A DNA stretch of 64,000 nt from an uncultured Clostridia bacterium (lineage in GTDB: Bacteria > Bacillota > Clostridia > Oscillospirales > Acutalibacteraceae). The stretch covers positions 186,001 to 250,000 of the forward strand of contig CALGUK010000034.1 of the NCBI GenBank assembly GCA_937920235.1, given 5' to 3'. Below the pieces are notes generated by a model that ran no database searches, had not been told where the DNA came from, and saw only the letters and a program-made list of their open reading frames with translations. Below are positions 40,136-47,825 of this stretch, one piece after another; the first letter of the stretch is position 1, and each line of letters starts with the position of its first letter. The position numbers and the translations under genes were made by a program.

Positions 40136-42178
40136 ATGAGAATTGCCTTGGCAGGTAACCCGAACAGCGGTAAAACAACTATGTTCAACGGCCTTACGGG
40201 TAAAAACGAAAAGGTCGGCAACTGGGCAGGAGTTACCGTTGATAAAAAAGAAAGCCCCATAAAAAAAAGCTTCTGCAGCGGCGGAGAGCAATTGATTGCC
40301 GTGGATCTTCCCGGTGCATATTCAATGTCGCCGTTTACATCGGAAGAAAGCGTCACAAGTGAATATGTAAAGAATGAAAATCCCGATGTCATAATCAATA
40401 TCGTGGATGCTACAAATCTCAGCAGAAGTCTGTTTTTTACCACTCAGCTTCTGGAGCTGGGCATACCCGTCGTGGTTGCACTCAATAAAAGCGACATCAA
40501 TGAAAAAAAGCAAACGGAAATTGACATTGTTGCACTGAGCAAGGTTTTAAATTGTCCGGTTGTCGAAACGGTTTCAACCTCATCTGACGGACTTAAAGAG
40601 GTTATAGACAAGGCGGTCTCGGTTCGCGGCAAGGTTCAGATTCCCCCTTACGTTCAGGGTGCGGTTGTAATCTCCGACAAAAAATCCGCAAAGGAAGCAG
40701 ACAGAAAAAGATATAATTTTGTCAACGGCATAGTTAAAACCGTTGAGACAAGAAAAATTTACACAAAGGACAGAAATTTTCAGGATAAAATCGACGATAT
40801 TCTCACAAATAAGTGGTTCGGACTGCCGATTTTTGCCGTGGTTATGTTCCTTGTTTTCTGGATTTCGCAAGCCGGCCCGGGTGTATGGATAGCAGAGGGA
40901 TATGAAATGAAAAACGGCACGGTTATACCCGGTCTCGTTACGCTTCTCGAGGGATTTCAGAGTTGGGTGGCTCAGTTTTTTGAAAGTGCAAATCCGCTGC
41001 TTAAAGCACTTCTTATTGACGGTGTAATCGGCGGCGCTATTGCTGTTGTCGGCTTCCTTCCTCTTGTTATGGTGATGTACTTCCTCATCGCGTTGCTTGA
41101 GGACTGCGGATATATGGCGCGTGCATCCGTTGTTCTTGACCCAATTTTCAAAAGGGTAGGACTTTCGGGTAAATCAATTATTCCGTTTGTCGTGGGTACG
41201 GGCTGTGCCATTCCCGGTGTTATGGCTTGTCGCACAATCCGTAACGAGCGTGAGCGCAGAGCAACAGCTATGCTGGCTCCGTTTATGCCCTGCGGTGCAA
41301 AGCTTCCCGTTATATCTCTGTTTGCAGGTGCTTTCTTTGAAGATGCAACGTGGGTGGGCCCGCTGATGTATTTTATGGGAATACTCATTATTCTTGCGGG
41401 AGCACTCGTGGTAAATAAAATTACGGGTAACAGAATAAAGAAATCATTTTTTATCATTGAACTGCCCGAATACAAGCTTCCTTCATTGAAGCGTGCATTC
41501 CTTTCGATGTGTCAGCGTGGCTGGGCATATATAGTAAAGGCCGCAACCATCATTCTTCTCTGTAATACCGTCGTTCAGATTATGCAGTCATTTAGCTGGC
41601 AGTTCACAGTGGCTCAGTCGGCTGATGAGTCCATACTCGCTTCCGTAGCAGGCCCGTTTGCATATGCGCTTGTTCCCGTGGTCGGTGTTCTTTCCTGGCA
41701 GCTTGCCGCCGCAGCTATTACAGGATTCATCGCAAAGGAAAACGTGGTGGGAACACTTGCCGTCTGCTTTGTCGGTCTTGAAAATCTTATTGACACTGAG
41801 GAGCTTGCTCTTATGGAAGGCGCAGGTGAAGAAGTTGCGGGTGTAATGGCTATCACAAAGGTTGCTGCTCTTGCATATCTTATGTTCAACCTCTATTCTC
41901 CGCCCTGCTTTGCGGCTATCGGTGCAATGAATTCCGAAATGAAGAGTGCAAAGTGGTTCTGGGCAGGTATCGGCTTACAGCTCGGCACAGGCTTTACAAC
42001 GGGATATATTGTTTATCAGGCGGGGACGCTCATCACAACGGGTAAGCTCGGTGCAGGATTTTTCCCGGGACTTATGGCCGTTGCAGTTTTTGTTGCAATC
42101 ATCACGGTTCTGTGTATCCGCGGAGACAGAAAGCTTAAGGCGAAAAAAGCAGTAAAAAAACAGACTCAGACGGTCTGA
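40136..42178 (+). CDS. feoB: ferrous iron transporter B
   Basis: 680 residues. The N-terminal G domain has G1 GNPNSGKTT, G3 DLPGAYSMSPF and G4 NKSD. A helical spacer follows and then a membrane domain with two Gate motifs (FVVGTGCAIPGVMACRTIRN and the later FIAKENVVGTLAV). It moves Fe(II) into the cell under low oxygen. AGGAG is nine bases upstream. A conserved Gate cysteine (GTGCAIP) is present. The small Cys-rich membrane peptide follows after 31 bases. Confidence 0.97.
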   Translation: MRIALAGNPNSGKTTMFNGLTGKNEKVGNWAGVTVDKKESPIKKSFCSGGEQLIAVDLPGAYSMSPFTSEESVTSEYVKNENPDVIINIVDATNLSRSLFFTTQLLELGIPVVVALNKSDINEKKQTEIDIVALSKVLNCPVVETVSTSSDGLKEVIDKAVSVRGKVQIPPYVQGAVVISDKKSAKEADRKRYNFVNGIVKTVETRKIYTKDRNFQDKIDDILTNKWFGLPIFAVVMFLVFWISQAGPGVWIAEGYEMKNGTVIPGLVTLLEGFQSWVAQFFESANPLLKALLIDGVIGGAIAVVGFLPLVMVMYFLIALLEDCGYMARASVVLDPIFKRVGLSGKSIIPFVVGTGCAIPGVMACRTIRNERERRATAMLAPFMPCGAKLPVISLFAGAFFEDATWVGPLMYFMGILIILAGALVVNKITGNRIKKSFFIIELPEYKLPSLKRAFLSMCQRGWAYIVKAATIILLCNTVVQIMQSFSWQFTVAQSADESILASVAGPFAYALVPVVGVLSWQLAAAAITGFIAKENVVGTLAVCFVGLENLIDTEELALMEGAGEEVAGVMAITKVAALAYLMFNLYSPPCFAAIGAMNSEMKSAKWFWAGIGLQLGTGFTTGYIVYQAGTLITTGKLGAGFFPGLMAVAVFVAIITVLCIRGDRKLKAKKAVKKQTQTV

Positions 42179-42209
42179 TGTTGTGAAACGATACAGGAGT
42201 TGAAATATT

Positions 42210-42377
42210 ATGGAAAATATTGTACTTGTCGCCGTTATTGCCGTAATAATTGTTTCGGCGCTTGTTTATGTGATAAAGGCGAAGAAAAAAGGCGTGAAAT
42301 GTATCGGATGTCCGTCAGGAGGAAAGTGTAACGGAAGTTGCTCCGAATGTACGGTATACCGCAATAATGACGAATAA
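42210..42377 (+). CDS. FeoB-associated Cys-rich membrane peptide
   Basis: 55 residues, starting MENIVLVAVIAVIIVS: one N-terminal membrane helix, then a basic patch (KAKKKG), then a cysteine cluster (CIGCPSGGKCNGSCSECTVY) with five cysteines. This is the Clostridial/Bacteroidal FeoB-associated peptide that often replaces FeoC. AGGAG lies ahead of the ATG. A metal- or cluster-binding role beside FeoB is inferred from family and position. A terminator hairpin follows. Confidence 0.88.
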   Translation: MENIVLVAVIAVIIVSALVYVIKAKKKGVKCIGCPSGGKCNGSCSECTVYRNNDE

Positions 42378-42382
42378 AAATG

Positions 42383-42417
42383 ACAGACAGGCAGAGGATA
42401 TCACTCTGTCTGTTTTT
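42383..42417 (+). terminator. terminator of the feo operon
   Basis: CAGACAGGCAGAG pairs with CTCTGTCTG (two-base bulge), followed by a run of T at about 42411-42416. Confidence 0.75.
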
Positions 42418-42452
42418 GCTTTGCGGATGCGGAATGAAACTTTAATATTTTC

Positions 42453-42481
42453 TTGACTTTTCAGCGGTAAAATGATATTAT
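42453..42481 (+). promoter_or_regulatory. sigma-A promoter of the tRNA-Leu unit
   Basis: TTGACT (42453-42458), 17 bp, TATTAT (42476-42481). Transcription from here crosses both 100-bp repeats before reaching the tRNA, giving an unusually long ~290-nt leader. Confidence 0.6.
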
Positions 42482-42503
42482 TATCAAGTGACTTGAGCTG
42501 TTT

Positions 42504-42603
42504 CCGCAAACTGTCACGCGGGAGCGTCGTAAGGTCACAGGAAAGCGTAAGGATAAAAGAAAAATAAAACAGATAAGATATGCGGATATGGCGGAATTGG
42601 CAG
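42504..42603 (+). repeat. 100-bp direct repeat copy 1, contains first 25 nt of tRNA-Leu
   Basis: Identical to 42701-42800 at all but two positions (C/T in GTCA(C/T)AG and T/C in AAAAA(T/C)AAAAC). The last ~25 bases are the 5' end of the tRNA-Leu gene, GCGGATATGGCGGAATTGGC and five more. The tRNA body does not follow, so this is a partial, non-functional tRNA copy. Confidence 0.92.
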
Positions 42604-42700
42604 TTTTTAACCGAGCGCCTCCGGTGGAGGAAGAAGCGAAGGTTAAAAAGGTGCAGCGGTCAAAATCTGTTCGCAGGAATGCGAAAAAAGATTTTGGGCA
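42604..42700. other. 97-bp two-hairpin segment between the direct repeats
   Basis: TTTTTAACC (42604-42612) pairs with GGTTAAAAA (42641-42649), enclosing CCTCC/GGAGG. CAAAATCT (42661-42668) pairs with AGATTTTG (42689-42696), enclosing TCGCA/TGCGA. It interrupts the tRNA exactly after its first 25 bases. It looks like an inserted structured element or a recombination product. Confidence 0.75.
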
Positions 42701-42800
42701 CCGCAAACTGTCACGCGGGAGCGTCGTAAGGTCATAGGAAAGCGTAAGGATAAAAGAAAAACAAAACAGATAAGATATGCGGATATGGCGGAATTGGCAG
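42701..42800 (+). repeat. 100-bp direct repeat copy 2, leader and 5' end of intact tRNA-Leu
   Basis: Second copy of the repeat starting CCGCAAACTGTCACGCGG. Its last 22 bases are the start of the functional tRNA-Leu gene at 42779. Confidence 0.92.
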
Positions 42801-42865
42801 ACGCGCTAGATTCAGGTTCTAGTCGGGGTTCCCCGGTGCAGGTTCAAGTCCTGTTATCCGCACCA
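42779..42865 (+). tRNA. tRNA-Leu (CAG)
   Basis: The acceptor stem GCGGATA pairs with TATCCGC, and CCA is encoded at 42863-42865. The anticodon stem CTAGA/TCTAG encloses TTCAGGT, giving anticodon CAG. A long variable arm (CGGGGTTCCCCG) marks it as class II, and the T arm contains GGTTCAAGTCC. The acceptor, anticodon, variable-arm and T-arm segments all look normal. A terminator follows. Confidence 0.95.
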
Positions 42866-42866
42866 T

Positions 42867-42910
42867 ATCGAGTGTTCATAACGGATTTGAGTTATGGACA
42901 CTCGATTTTT
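42867..42910 (+). terminator. tRNA-Leu terminator
   Basis: ATCGAGTGTTCATAAC (42867-42882) pairs with 42891-42906 (one G-U), then TTTT. Its left arm contains one copy of a 14-bp sequence found inverted at 45173-45186. Confidence 0.9.
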
Positions 42911-43004
42911 GTTTTCGGTCTGTTTGGATTTTGGGTGTCAAAATCCGATGCTCGCTAAAATTGTGGACATTTTAAAATATTTTATTAAGATATTAATTTT
43001 ATAT

Positions 43005-43033
43005 TTGTGTTTCATTTAATTATATGCTATAAT
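43005..43033 (+). promoter_or_regulatory. promoter of the restriction-modification pair
   Basis: An extended -10, TGCTATAAT (TATAAT 43028-43033), with a weak -35 TTGTGT (43005-43010) at 17 bp, about 45 bases before the methyltransferase start. Confidence 0.6.
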
Positions 43034-43076
43034 TAAATGGTACTATTAGAGTTTATTTTAAACGGAGGAGCATATT

Positions 43077-44222
43077 GTGAATTTTGAAAAAGGTTCGACC
43101 AATGCGGTTCGTAATATTGTAAAAAACTGGATTGCAAATAATTTGTTAGAAATTGTAGATTCAATTGAATGCGGGCTCCCCGAATATGATGATCGTTTAA
43201 AAGTTTGGAGAGTAACCTTAAAACCTATTCATGGGATAACAACATTGGGAGAAATCCAGGTAGACAAAGAAATTACAAAAGTAGTTGATTTTACAAATAC
43301 AAGCCTTATTATTGAAAGGTTTCAGAAAGAATCTAATAATAAAAAAAATTTAAAAACTTCCCGAAAAAATGTTTTTATTCCTGCTCCCATTCCTAACAAG
43401 GTAATATTAGGTGATAGTATAAGAGTGTTAGAAGATTTCCCGCCAGATACGGCTCAACTTATTGTTACATCACCGCCATATTATAATGCAAAAACGGAAT
43501 ATTCTGAATATGTTGATTACCAAGAATATTTAGATTTTTTGCGTAAGGTTTTTATCCGTTGTCACCATGTTCTTTCTGAGGGCCGATTTATAGTAATTAA
43601 TGTTTCTCCCGTTTTAATAAAAAGGACATCAAGAAATGCTTCTAGTAAAAGGATACCCATACCATTTGATATACATAAAATTTTAGATAGCATTGGTTTC
43701 GACTTCATAGATGATATTATTTGGGAAAAACCTGAGGGTGCAGGCTGGAATTTGGGAAGAGGGCGACGCTTTAAGGCTGATAGACAACCATTACAGTATA
43801 AACCTGTAACAGTCACGGAATATGTTTTAGTTTATCGTAAACGTACTGATAAATTAATAGATTGGAACATTCGTAGCCACTACAACAAAGACCTTGTTGA
43901 AGCTTCAAAAATTGTAGGCGATTATGATGTTACAAATATTTGGAAAATACATCCTAGTACTAACAAGCATCACCCTGCTGTTTTCCCGGATGAACTAGTT
44001 CGTAGAATCATTCGTTATTACTCTTTTAAAGGGGATATGGTTTTGGATCCTTTTGGTGGATCGGGTACAGTTGGACGAGTTGCTTACGAAATGGAAAGAC
44101 GGTTTTTGTTGATTGATAGGGAACCATCCTATTACGAATTAATGAAAAAAACAATATCGGACTTAGTTGGCAAAGATGTCAGAGTAGATTATTCTATTGA
44201 AAATGATTTAGATGAGGAGTAA
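43077..44222 (+). CDS. type II DNA methyltransferase (TSPPY, beta-class)
   Basis: 381 residues from a GTG start, preceded by GGAGGAG at six bases. The catalytic motif IV, IVTSPPYYNAK, comes before the SAM-binding motif I, DPFGGSGTVGR, the beta-class order. TSPPY points to N4-cytosine methylation, though TSPPY enzymes that make N6-methyladenine exist. An N-terminal ~110-residue extension precedes ILGDSIRVLEDF. Codon use (CAA, TTA, AGA, ATA) and base composition are far more AT-rich than neighbours, indicating transfer. The partner nuclease gene follows after five bases. It should protect host DNA from that nuclease. Confidence 0.9.
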   Translation: MNFEKGSTNAVRNIVKNWIANNLLEIVDSIECGLPEYDDRLKVWRVTLKPIHGITTLGEIQVDKEITKVVDFTNTSLIIERFQKESNNKKNLKTSRKNVFIPAPIPNKVILGDSIRVLEDFPPDTAQLIVTSPPYYNAKTEYSEYVDYQEYLDFLRKVFIRCHHVLSEGRFIVINVSPVLIKRTSRNASSKRIPIPFDIHKILDSIGFDFIDDIIWEKPEGAGWNLGRGRRFKADRQPLQYKPVTVTEYVLVYRKRTDKLIDWNIRSHYNKDLVEASKIVGDYDVTNIWKIHPSTNKHHPAVFPDELVRRIIRYYSFKGDMVLDPFGGSGTVGRVAYEMERRFLLIDREPSYYELMKKTISDLVGKDVRVDYSIENDLDEE

Positions 44223-44227
44223 TTTAA

Positions 44228-45166
44228 ATGGAATATTTAGTTGAACAATACAAGCAGTGGATGAGTGATAACATTGCTCTTACGAATGCTTTTTCTGAAG
44301 AATCAATGAGGCAAATGTCAATCCAAATGTTACTAGGAAACAATTATAGGCTAATAACAGAAAATAACACAAAAAGCAAGTTAACATTGACATATTTGTG
44401 GCTTACTGATGTAATTAGTAATGCCAAAAGCGAGTTTGGCGATAATTGGAAAACAGCTTTAGTTGAAGATTTAAACAATATTCGTCATAGAACTCCAGAA
44501 CAAAATAATTTGTTGTTTTGGCTTGCTGGTCTTACTCAAAAAACTTCTACTAACGTTGGAGTTTCAAAGAATGATTTGGCCATTGTCATCGAAGAATTAC
44601 AAAGATATATTGGTAATTTGCTTACAAATATAAATCGATATGAGGATATGGATAAGGCATGGCTCCTTATGATGGCCGGTTCTGCCACATTAAATATACG
44701 TGGCTCTGACAAATCCAAAGTTGGGAAAACATTGGAAGGTGTTTTGATTCGCTCAATTTTGAATATCTTAGGTCTTACGGAGAATGAAAACTTTTGGATG
44801 AATATTGACCGTGATGCGGAAGTTGATAGAGAAACAGATTGTGAAATACAAACTGCTCGTGGAAGAATTCGAGTCGAAGTAGGTTTGATTTCCTCAGGCA
44901 ATCAAGAAGTAATTGAGGATAAAATCAATCGTGTCGGTACAAACGGCGTTGTTTTGTTTGATAAAGTTGGACAGAAAACTAGAATATATGAAACCGCCGA
45001 TAGGCATAGAGTTAAACTTATACAAATCAGAAATAACCAACCGTTAGTAGAAATGTACAGGCATTTAATAGGTCTAGTAAATTTTGATTTAAATGTGCCA
45101 CCCCAACTTGAAACAGATATAATTAACAGTGTAAATTCATTACCAGCTGACATTTTCACAATATAA
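44228..45166 (+). CDS. type II restriction endonuclease, PD-(D/E)XK-like
   Basis: 312 residues, directly after the methyltransferase. A helical N-terminal half is followed by a core containing EVDRETDCEIQTARGRIRVEVG, which fits a PD-(D/E)XK arrangement (D..E-V-E variant), then strand-rich sequence (NGVVLFDKVGQK). Position and composition make it the cognate nuclease. The length and the N4C-type partner would suit the CfrBI family, but this is a guess. The specificity cannot be read. AT-rich like its partner, so the two moved together. Confidence 0.82.
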   Translation: MEYLVEQYKQWMSDNIALTNAFSEESMRQMSIQMLLGNNYRLITENNTKSKLTLTYLWLTDVISNAKSEFGDNWKTALVEDLNNIRHRTPEQNNLLFWLAGLTQKTSTNVGVSKNDLAIVIEELQRYIGNLLTNINRYEDMDKAWLLMMAGSATLNIRGSDKSKVGKTLEGVLIRSILNILGLTENENFWMNIDRDAEVDRETDCEIQTARGRIRVEVGLISSGNQEVIEDKINRVGTNGVVLFDKVGQKTRIYETADRHRVKLIQIRNNQPLVEMYRHLIGLVNFDLNVPPQLETDIINSVNSLPADIFTI

Positions 45167-45172
45167 TTTAAG

Positions 45173-45240
45173 TCCGTTATGAACACCCGCACCATAGTGA
45201 GTATTCATAACACAAGTGAATACTCACTTTTCTTTTTTAC
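45173..45240. other. right boundary of R-M island: tRNA-end-like repeat and terminator
   Basis: TCCGTTATGAACAC (45173-45186) is the exact inverse complement of 42872-42885. CGCACCATA (45188-45196) repeats the tRNA-Leu 3' end at 42859-42867, and similarity continues through GAGTATTCATAAC. GTGAGTATTCA (45197-45207) pairs with 45217-45227 and is followed by a T-run, making a terminator. This looks like a duplicated tRNA end, as left by site-specific integration or tRNA-unit recombination. Confidence 0.7.
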
Positions 45241-45261
45241 ATTTCTTCATAGTTAATATTG

Positions 45262-45374
45262 TTATGTATCGAGCAGGTTTTCAATTTCTGAAAGGTCTTC
45301 TTGGTACCGCCTGATTTTCAGCTTCAGCTCATCACGTTCTGTTTATATTTCTGAGAAAGCTGCATAAAACTTTC
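45262..45374 (-). pseudogene. remnant of a coiled-coil mobile-element protein
   Basis: On the minus strand the 3' part reads DELKLKIRRYQEDLSEIEN to a stop at 45262. The upstream part (MQLSQKYKQN) is in another frame, so a frameshift separates them. Amphipathic and coding-like but broken. It adjoins the ParB-like fragment and is probably part of the same decayed element. Confidence 0.45.
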
Positions 45375-45375
45375 T

Positions 45376-45594
45376 TCATTGACAATAAATAGGAACAACA
45401 TCAAATTTCAACTCTTTTGCAATCTGCCATCGTCTGTGACCGGAGATAATTTCATAACCGCTTTCAGAATTATTAACAATAAGCGGTGTGATAATTCCGA
45501 ACTCTTTAACACTGTCACGAAGCTCATCGTATTCACTTTCATCAACACTTTGAAACGGATTGTTTTCAAACGGATGAAGCAAATCGAGATTTCA
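45376..45594 (-). pseudogene. truncated ParB-like nuclease domain fragment
   Basis: About 72 residues of a ParB/Srx N-terminal domain: LLHPFENNPFQSVDESEYDE, then GIITPLIV and the signature GYEIISGHRRWQIAKEL. It stops at VVPIYCQ, where a normal ParB would continue with its HTH. A TGA in frame just before the conserved start (45592-45594) cuts the front, leaving only a TTG at 45582. A decayed gene of an integrative element, lying between the R-M pair and tmRNA. Confidence 0.75.
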
Positions 45595-45629
45595 GTATTT
45601 ATGTGTTATCTGTTTTGGAGAAGCTTTAT

Positions 45630-45716
45630 TTAAAGTATATTGTGAATCTCATTCATGCCGTTGATAAGCAAGTTGCACTCAAAATCCGTAAACTTAATTT
45701 TAGTTTTTCTTTCCAT
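45630..45716 (-). pseudogene. 28-codon leading fragment of a mobile-element gene
   Basis: MERKTKIKFTDFECNLLING and eight more residues then a stop, with AGGAGG at good spacing upstream. A good start signal followed by so short a frame suggests a truncated gene. Same strand as the ParB fragment. Confidence 0.4.
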
Positions 45717-45854
45717 AACAAAACCTCCTGTTACTTGGTAATTACATTTTACCTTATAACAAGAGGTTAGTCGAATGTGTGGATTTATTTTCCGTAGCGG
45801 CTACCGAAATTATTATTGCTCAGTACCGGAACTGAATATCATATATCAACAAAA

Positions 45855-45892
45855 AATCCGAAACCGTCGCCGATTGGCAATAGTTTCGGATT
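45855..45892 (-). terminator. tmRNA terminator
   Basis: AATCCGAAAC (45855-45864) pairs with GTTTCGGATT (45883-45892); on the minus strand a T-run follows. Confidence 0.9.
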
Positions 45893-45901
45893 ATTTGCTT
45901 T

Positions 45902-46254
45902 TGGTGGAGATGGCGGGAGTCGAACCCGCGTCCGAAAATCTATTCCTGCAACTTTCTACGAGCGTAGTTTATCTATTGTATTTCCTTACGGGACAGCCGA
46001 TAAACAGGCATTCCTTTCAGTAGCCCTGTGATGTGTGACGGACTACAAGGCGGTTGTCCGTTCACATTTACTGCTCAATGACACTCCGTACCGGGTCGCA
46101 GTTCTCCCGGGGGAATGCTCGCCGCTAATTAAGCAGCAAGAAGTACTTTTTCGTTTTTGTCGTTTATTTTTGATAAACTGTCCGTTTTATGGTGGTCAGA
46201 CTCCACCGCTCGCTTATCGCAGTTCAAAATCCCCGTCGAAATCCTTTCATCCCC
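45902..46254 (-). ncRNA. ssrA: transfer-messenger RNA
   Basis: 353 nt on the minus strand. The 5' end GGGGATGAAAGGATTTCGAC and 3' end TTCGACTCCCGCCATCTCCA-CCA form the tRNA-Ala-like domain (GGGGAUG/ CAUCUCC, T arm GCGGGTTCGACTCCCGC). The tag frame at 46129-46164 reads NDKNEKVLLAA-stop. It frees stalled ribosomes and tags their products for proteolysis. In this alignment the codon before the Asn is ATA, so the resume codon is not the usual GCA/GCU and the tag start is uncertain. smpB lies 77 bases upstream on the same strand. Confidence 0.96.
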
Positions 46255-46331
46255 ATATATCGCTTCGCCTAAGTGAAGAGTGAATAATGAAAAATGAAGA
46301 ATTAAGGGGATGCTGACGCATCCGATTATAT

Positions 46332-46799
46332 TTATCTCATTCTCTCCTTCAGAGAGCGCTCGATTGTACGTTGAGCCTCCTTTTTGGCGGCAACGTCTCT
46401 CTTGTCGTAAAGCTTTTTACCTTTACAGAGCCCGACCTGAACCTTTGCTCTGCCCTTTTTGAAGTAAACGGACAGGGGAATAAGGGTGAGTCCCTCCTGT
46501 TTTGTTGTGCCGAAGAGACGCATAATCTCTTTTTTGTGCATCAGGAGTCTGCGGACTCTCATCGGGTCGCGGTTAAAGATATTGCCGTGGTCATAGGGGC
46601 TTATGTGCATACCGTTTACGAAAATTTCGCCCTCAACGATACTGCACCAGGCATCCTTGAGATTGCATTTGCCCTGGCGGAGAGATTTTACTTCGGTACC
46701 GACGAGCTCAATGCCTGCCTCAAAGCTCTCTATAACGAAATAATCGTGGAGAGCCTTTTTATTTTGTGCGATTGTTGTGTTTGTTTTTTTCTCTGCCAT
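46332..46799 (-). CDS. smpB: SsrA-binding protein
   Basis: 155 residues. It binds tmRNA and delivers it to stalled ribosomes. Typical blocks are NKKALHDYFVIESFEAGIEL, GTEVKSLRQGKCNLKDAW, ISPYDHGNIFNRDPMRVRRL and the basic C-terminal tail GKKLYDKRDVAAKK-ERS. Full length. The gene order smpB then ssrA on one strand is common and functionally matched. Confidence 0.97.
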   Translation of the reverse strand: MAEKKTNTTIAQNKKALHDYFVIESFEAGIELVGTEVKSLRQGKCNLKDAWCSIVEGEIFVNGMHISPYDHGNIFNRDPMRVRRLLMHKKEIMRLFGTTKQEGLTLIPLSVYFKKGRAKVQVGLCKGKKLYDKRDVAAKKEAQRTIERSLKERMR

Positions 46800-46864
46800 A
46801 AATTTATACCGTTTAAAATTATAGTGCCGTTATGATAGAAATTAATAATTTCAGACACAGTTTA

Positions 46865-47458
46865 TTATAACAGACTTCTGCCCTTGAGAGCCCTTGAGAG
46901 AGTAATCTCATCGGCATATTCCAGATCGCTGCCCACGGGAATACCGTATGCAAGGCGGCTGACCTTTATTCCCATAGGCTTGAGAAGTCTTGAGATATAC
47001 ATTGCCGTAGCCTCGCCCTCGGCGGTGGGGTTTGTTGCCATTATAACCTCGTTCACCGAGTCGTCAGCCATTCTCTGAATAAGCTCTTTTATGCGGATAT
47101 TATCCGGTCCGATGCCGTTCATAGGTGAGATTACACCGTGGAGAACGTGATAGGTACCTTTATACTCAAGAGTGCGCTCAAAGGCTGTTACGTCTCTCGG
47201 GTTTTCGACAACACAGATAACGGAATTATCACGGTTCGGGTTGTTGCAGATTGAGCATTTTTCATCCTCGGTGAGATTACAGCACACATTACAGGTGTGT
47301 ATATTATTATGCGCATTGTTTATGGCGTCTATAAGGCTTTTTGTTCCGTTATCGTCAAGACCGAGAATATAATATGCCATTCTCTCCGCCGATTTTACAC
47401 CGACAGAGGGCATTTTGCGAAATTCTTCAATCAATTTTTCAAGGGATACAATTGCCAT
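46865..47458 (-). CDS. recR: recombination protein RecR
   Basis: 197 residues. It works with RecF/RecO to load RecA at gaps. It has the helix-hairpin-helix start (FRKMPSVGVKSAERMAYYIL), a four-cysteine zinc site (CNVCC...CSICNN) and the Toprim domain (ICVVENPRDVTAFE, MATNPTAEGEATAMYI). It is the third gene of dnaX-ybaB-recR on the minus strand, a classic Firmicute order, and starts 28 bases after ybaB. Confidence 0.97.
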   Translation of the reverse strand: MAIVSLEKLIEEFRKMPSVGVKSAERMAYYILGLDDNGTKSLIDAINNAHNNIHTCNVCCNLTEDEKCSICNNPNRDNSVICVVENPRDVTAFERTLEYKGTYHVLHGVISPMNGIGPDNIRIKELIQRMADDSVNEVIMATNPTAEGEATAMYISRLLKPMGIKVSRLAYGIPVGSDLEYADEITLSRALKGRSLL

Positions 47459-47486
47459 ACTGCATTAACTCCGATTATGAGGTAAA

Positions 47487-47822
47487 TTAAAATCCGAGGC
47501 CGGGGATATTCATGCCGCTTGTGAATTTGCCCATTTCTCTTTCCATTGTTTCATCTGCTTTTCTCATTGCTTCATTAACGGCGGCAACAAGAAGATCCTC
47601 AAGCATCTCAACATCTTCGGGATCAACCACATCCGGCTGAATTTTTACGGAAATGAGCTGATGTTTACCGCTTACCGTAACATCAATTGCTCCGCCGCCT
47701 GCTGATGCGTTATATTCGGCTGCTTCACATTCCTGCTGAACGCGTGTCATTTCCTCCTGCATCTGCTGGATGCGTTTCATCATATTTGCCTGACCGCCCT
47801 GATTTGGTACTCTTGCTTTCAT
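47487..47822 (-). CDS. YbaB/EbfC nucleoid-associated protein
   Basis: 111 residues. A small dimeric DNA-binding protein, with a helix-strand-helix core: MMKRIQQMQEEMTRVQQE, VTVSGKHQLISVKIQPDVVD, and a C-terminal helix plus GLGF end. It is located between dnaX (three bases upstream) and recR, the conserved location of this family, so translational coupling to dnaX is likely. Confidence 0.95.
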   Translation of the reverse strand: MKARVPNQGGQANMMKRIQQMQEEMTRVQQECEAAEYNASAGGGAIDVTVSGKHQLISVKIQPDVVDPEDVEMLEDLLVAAVNEAMRKADETMEREMGKFTSGMNIPGLGF

Positions 47823-47825
47823 TGT

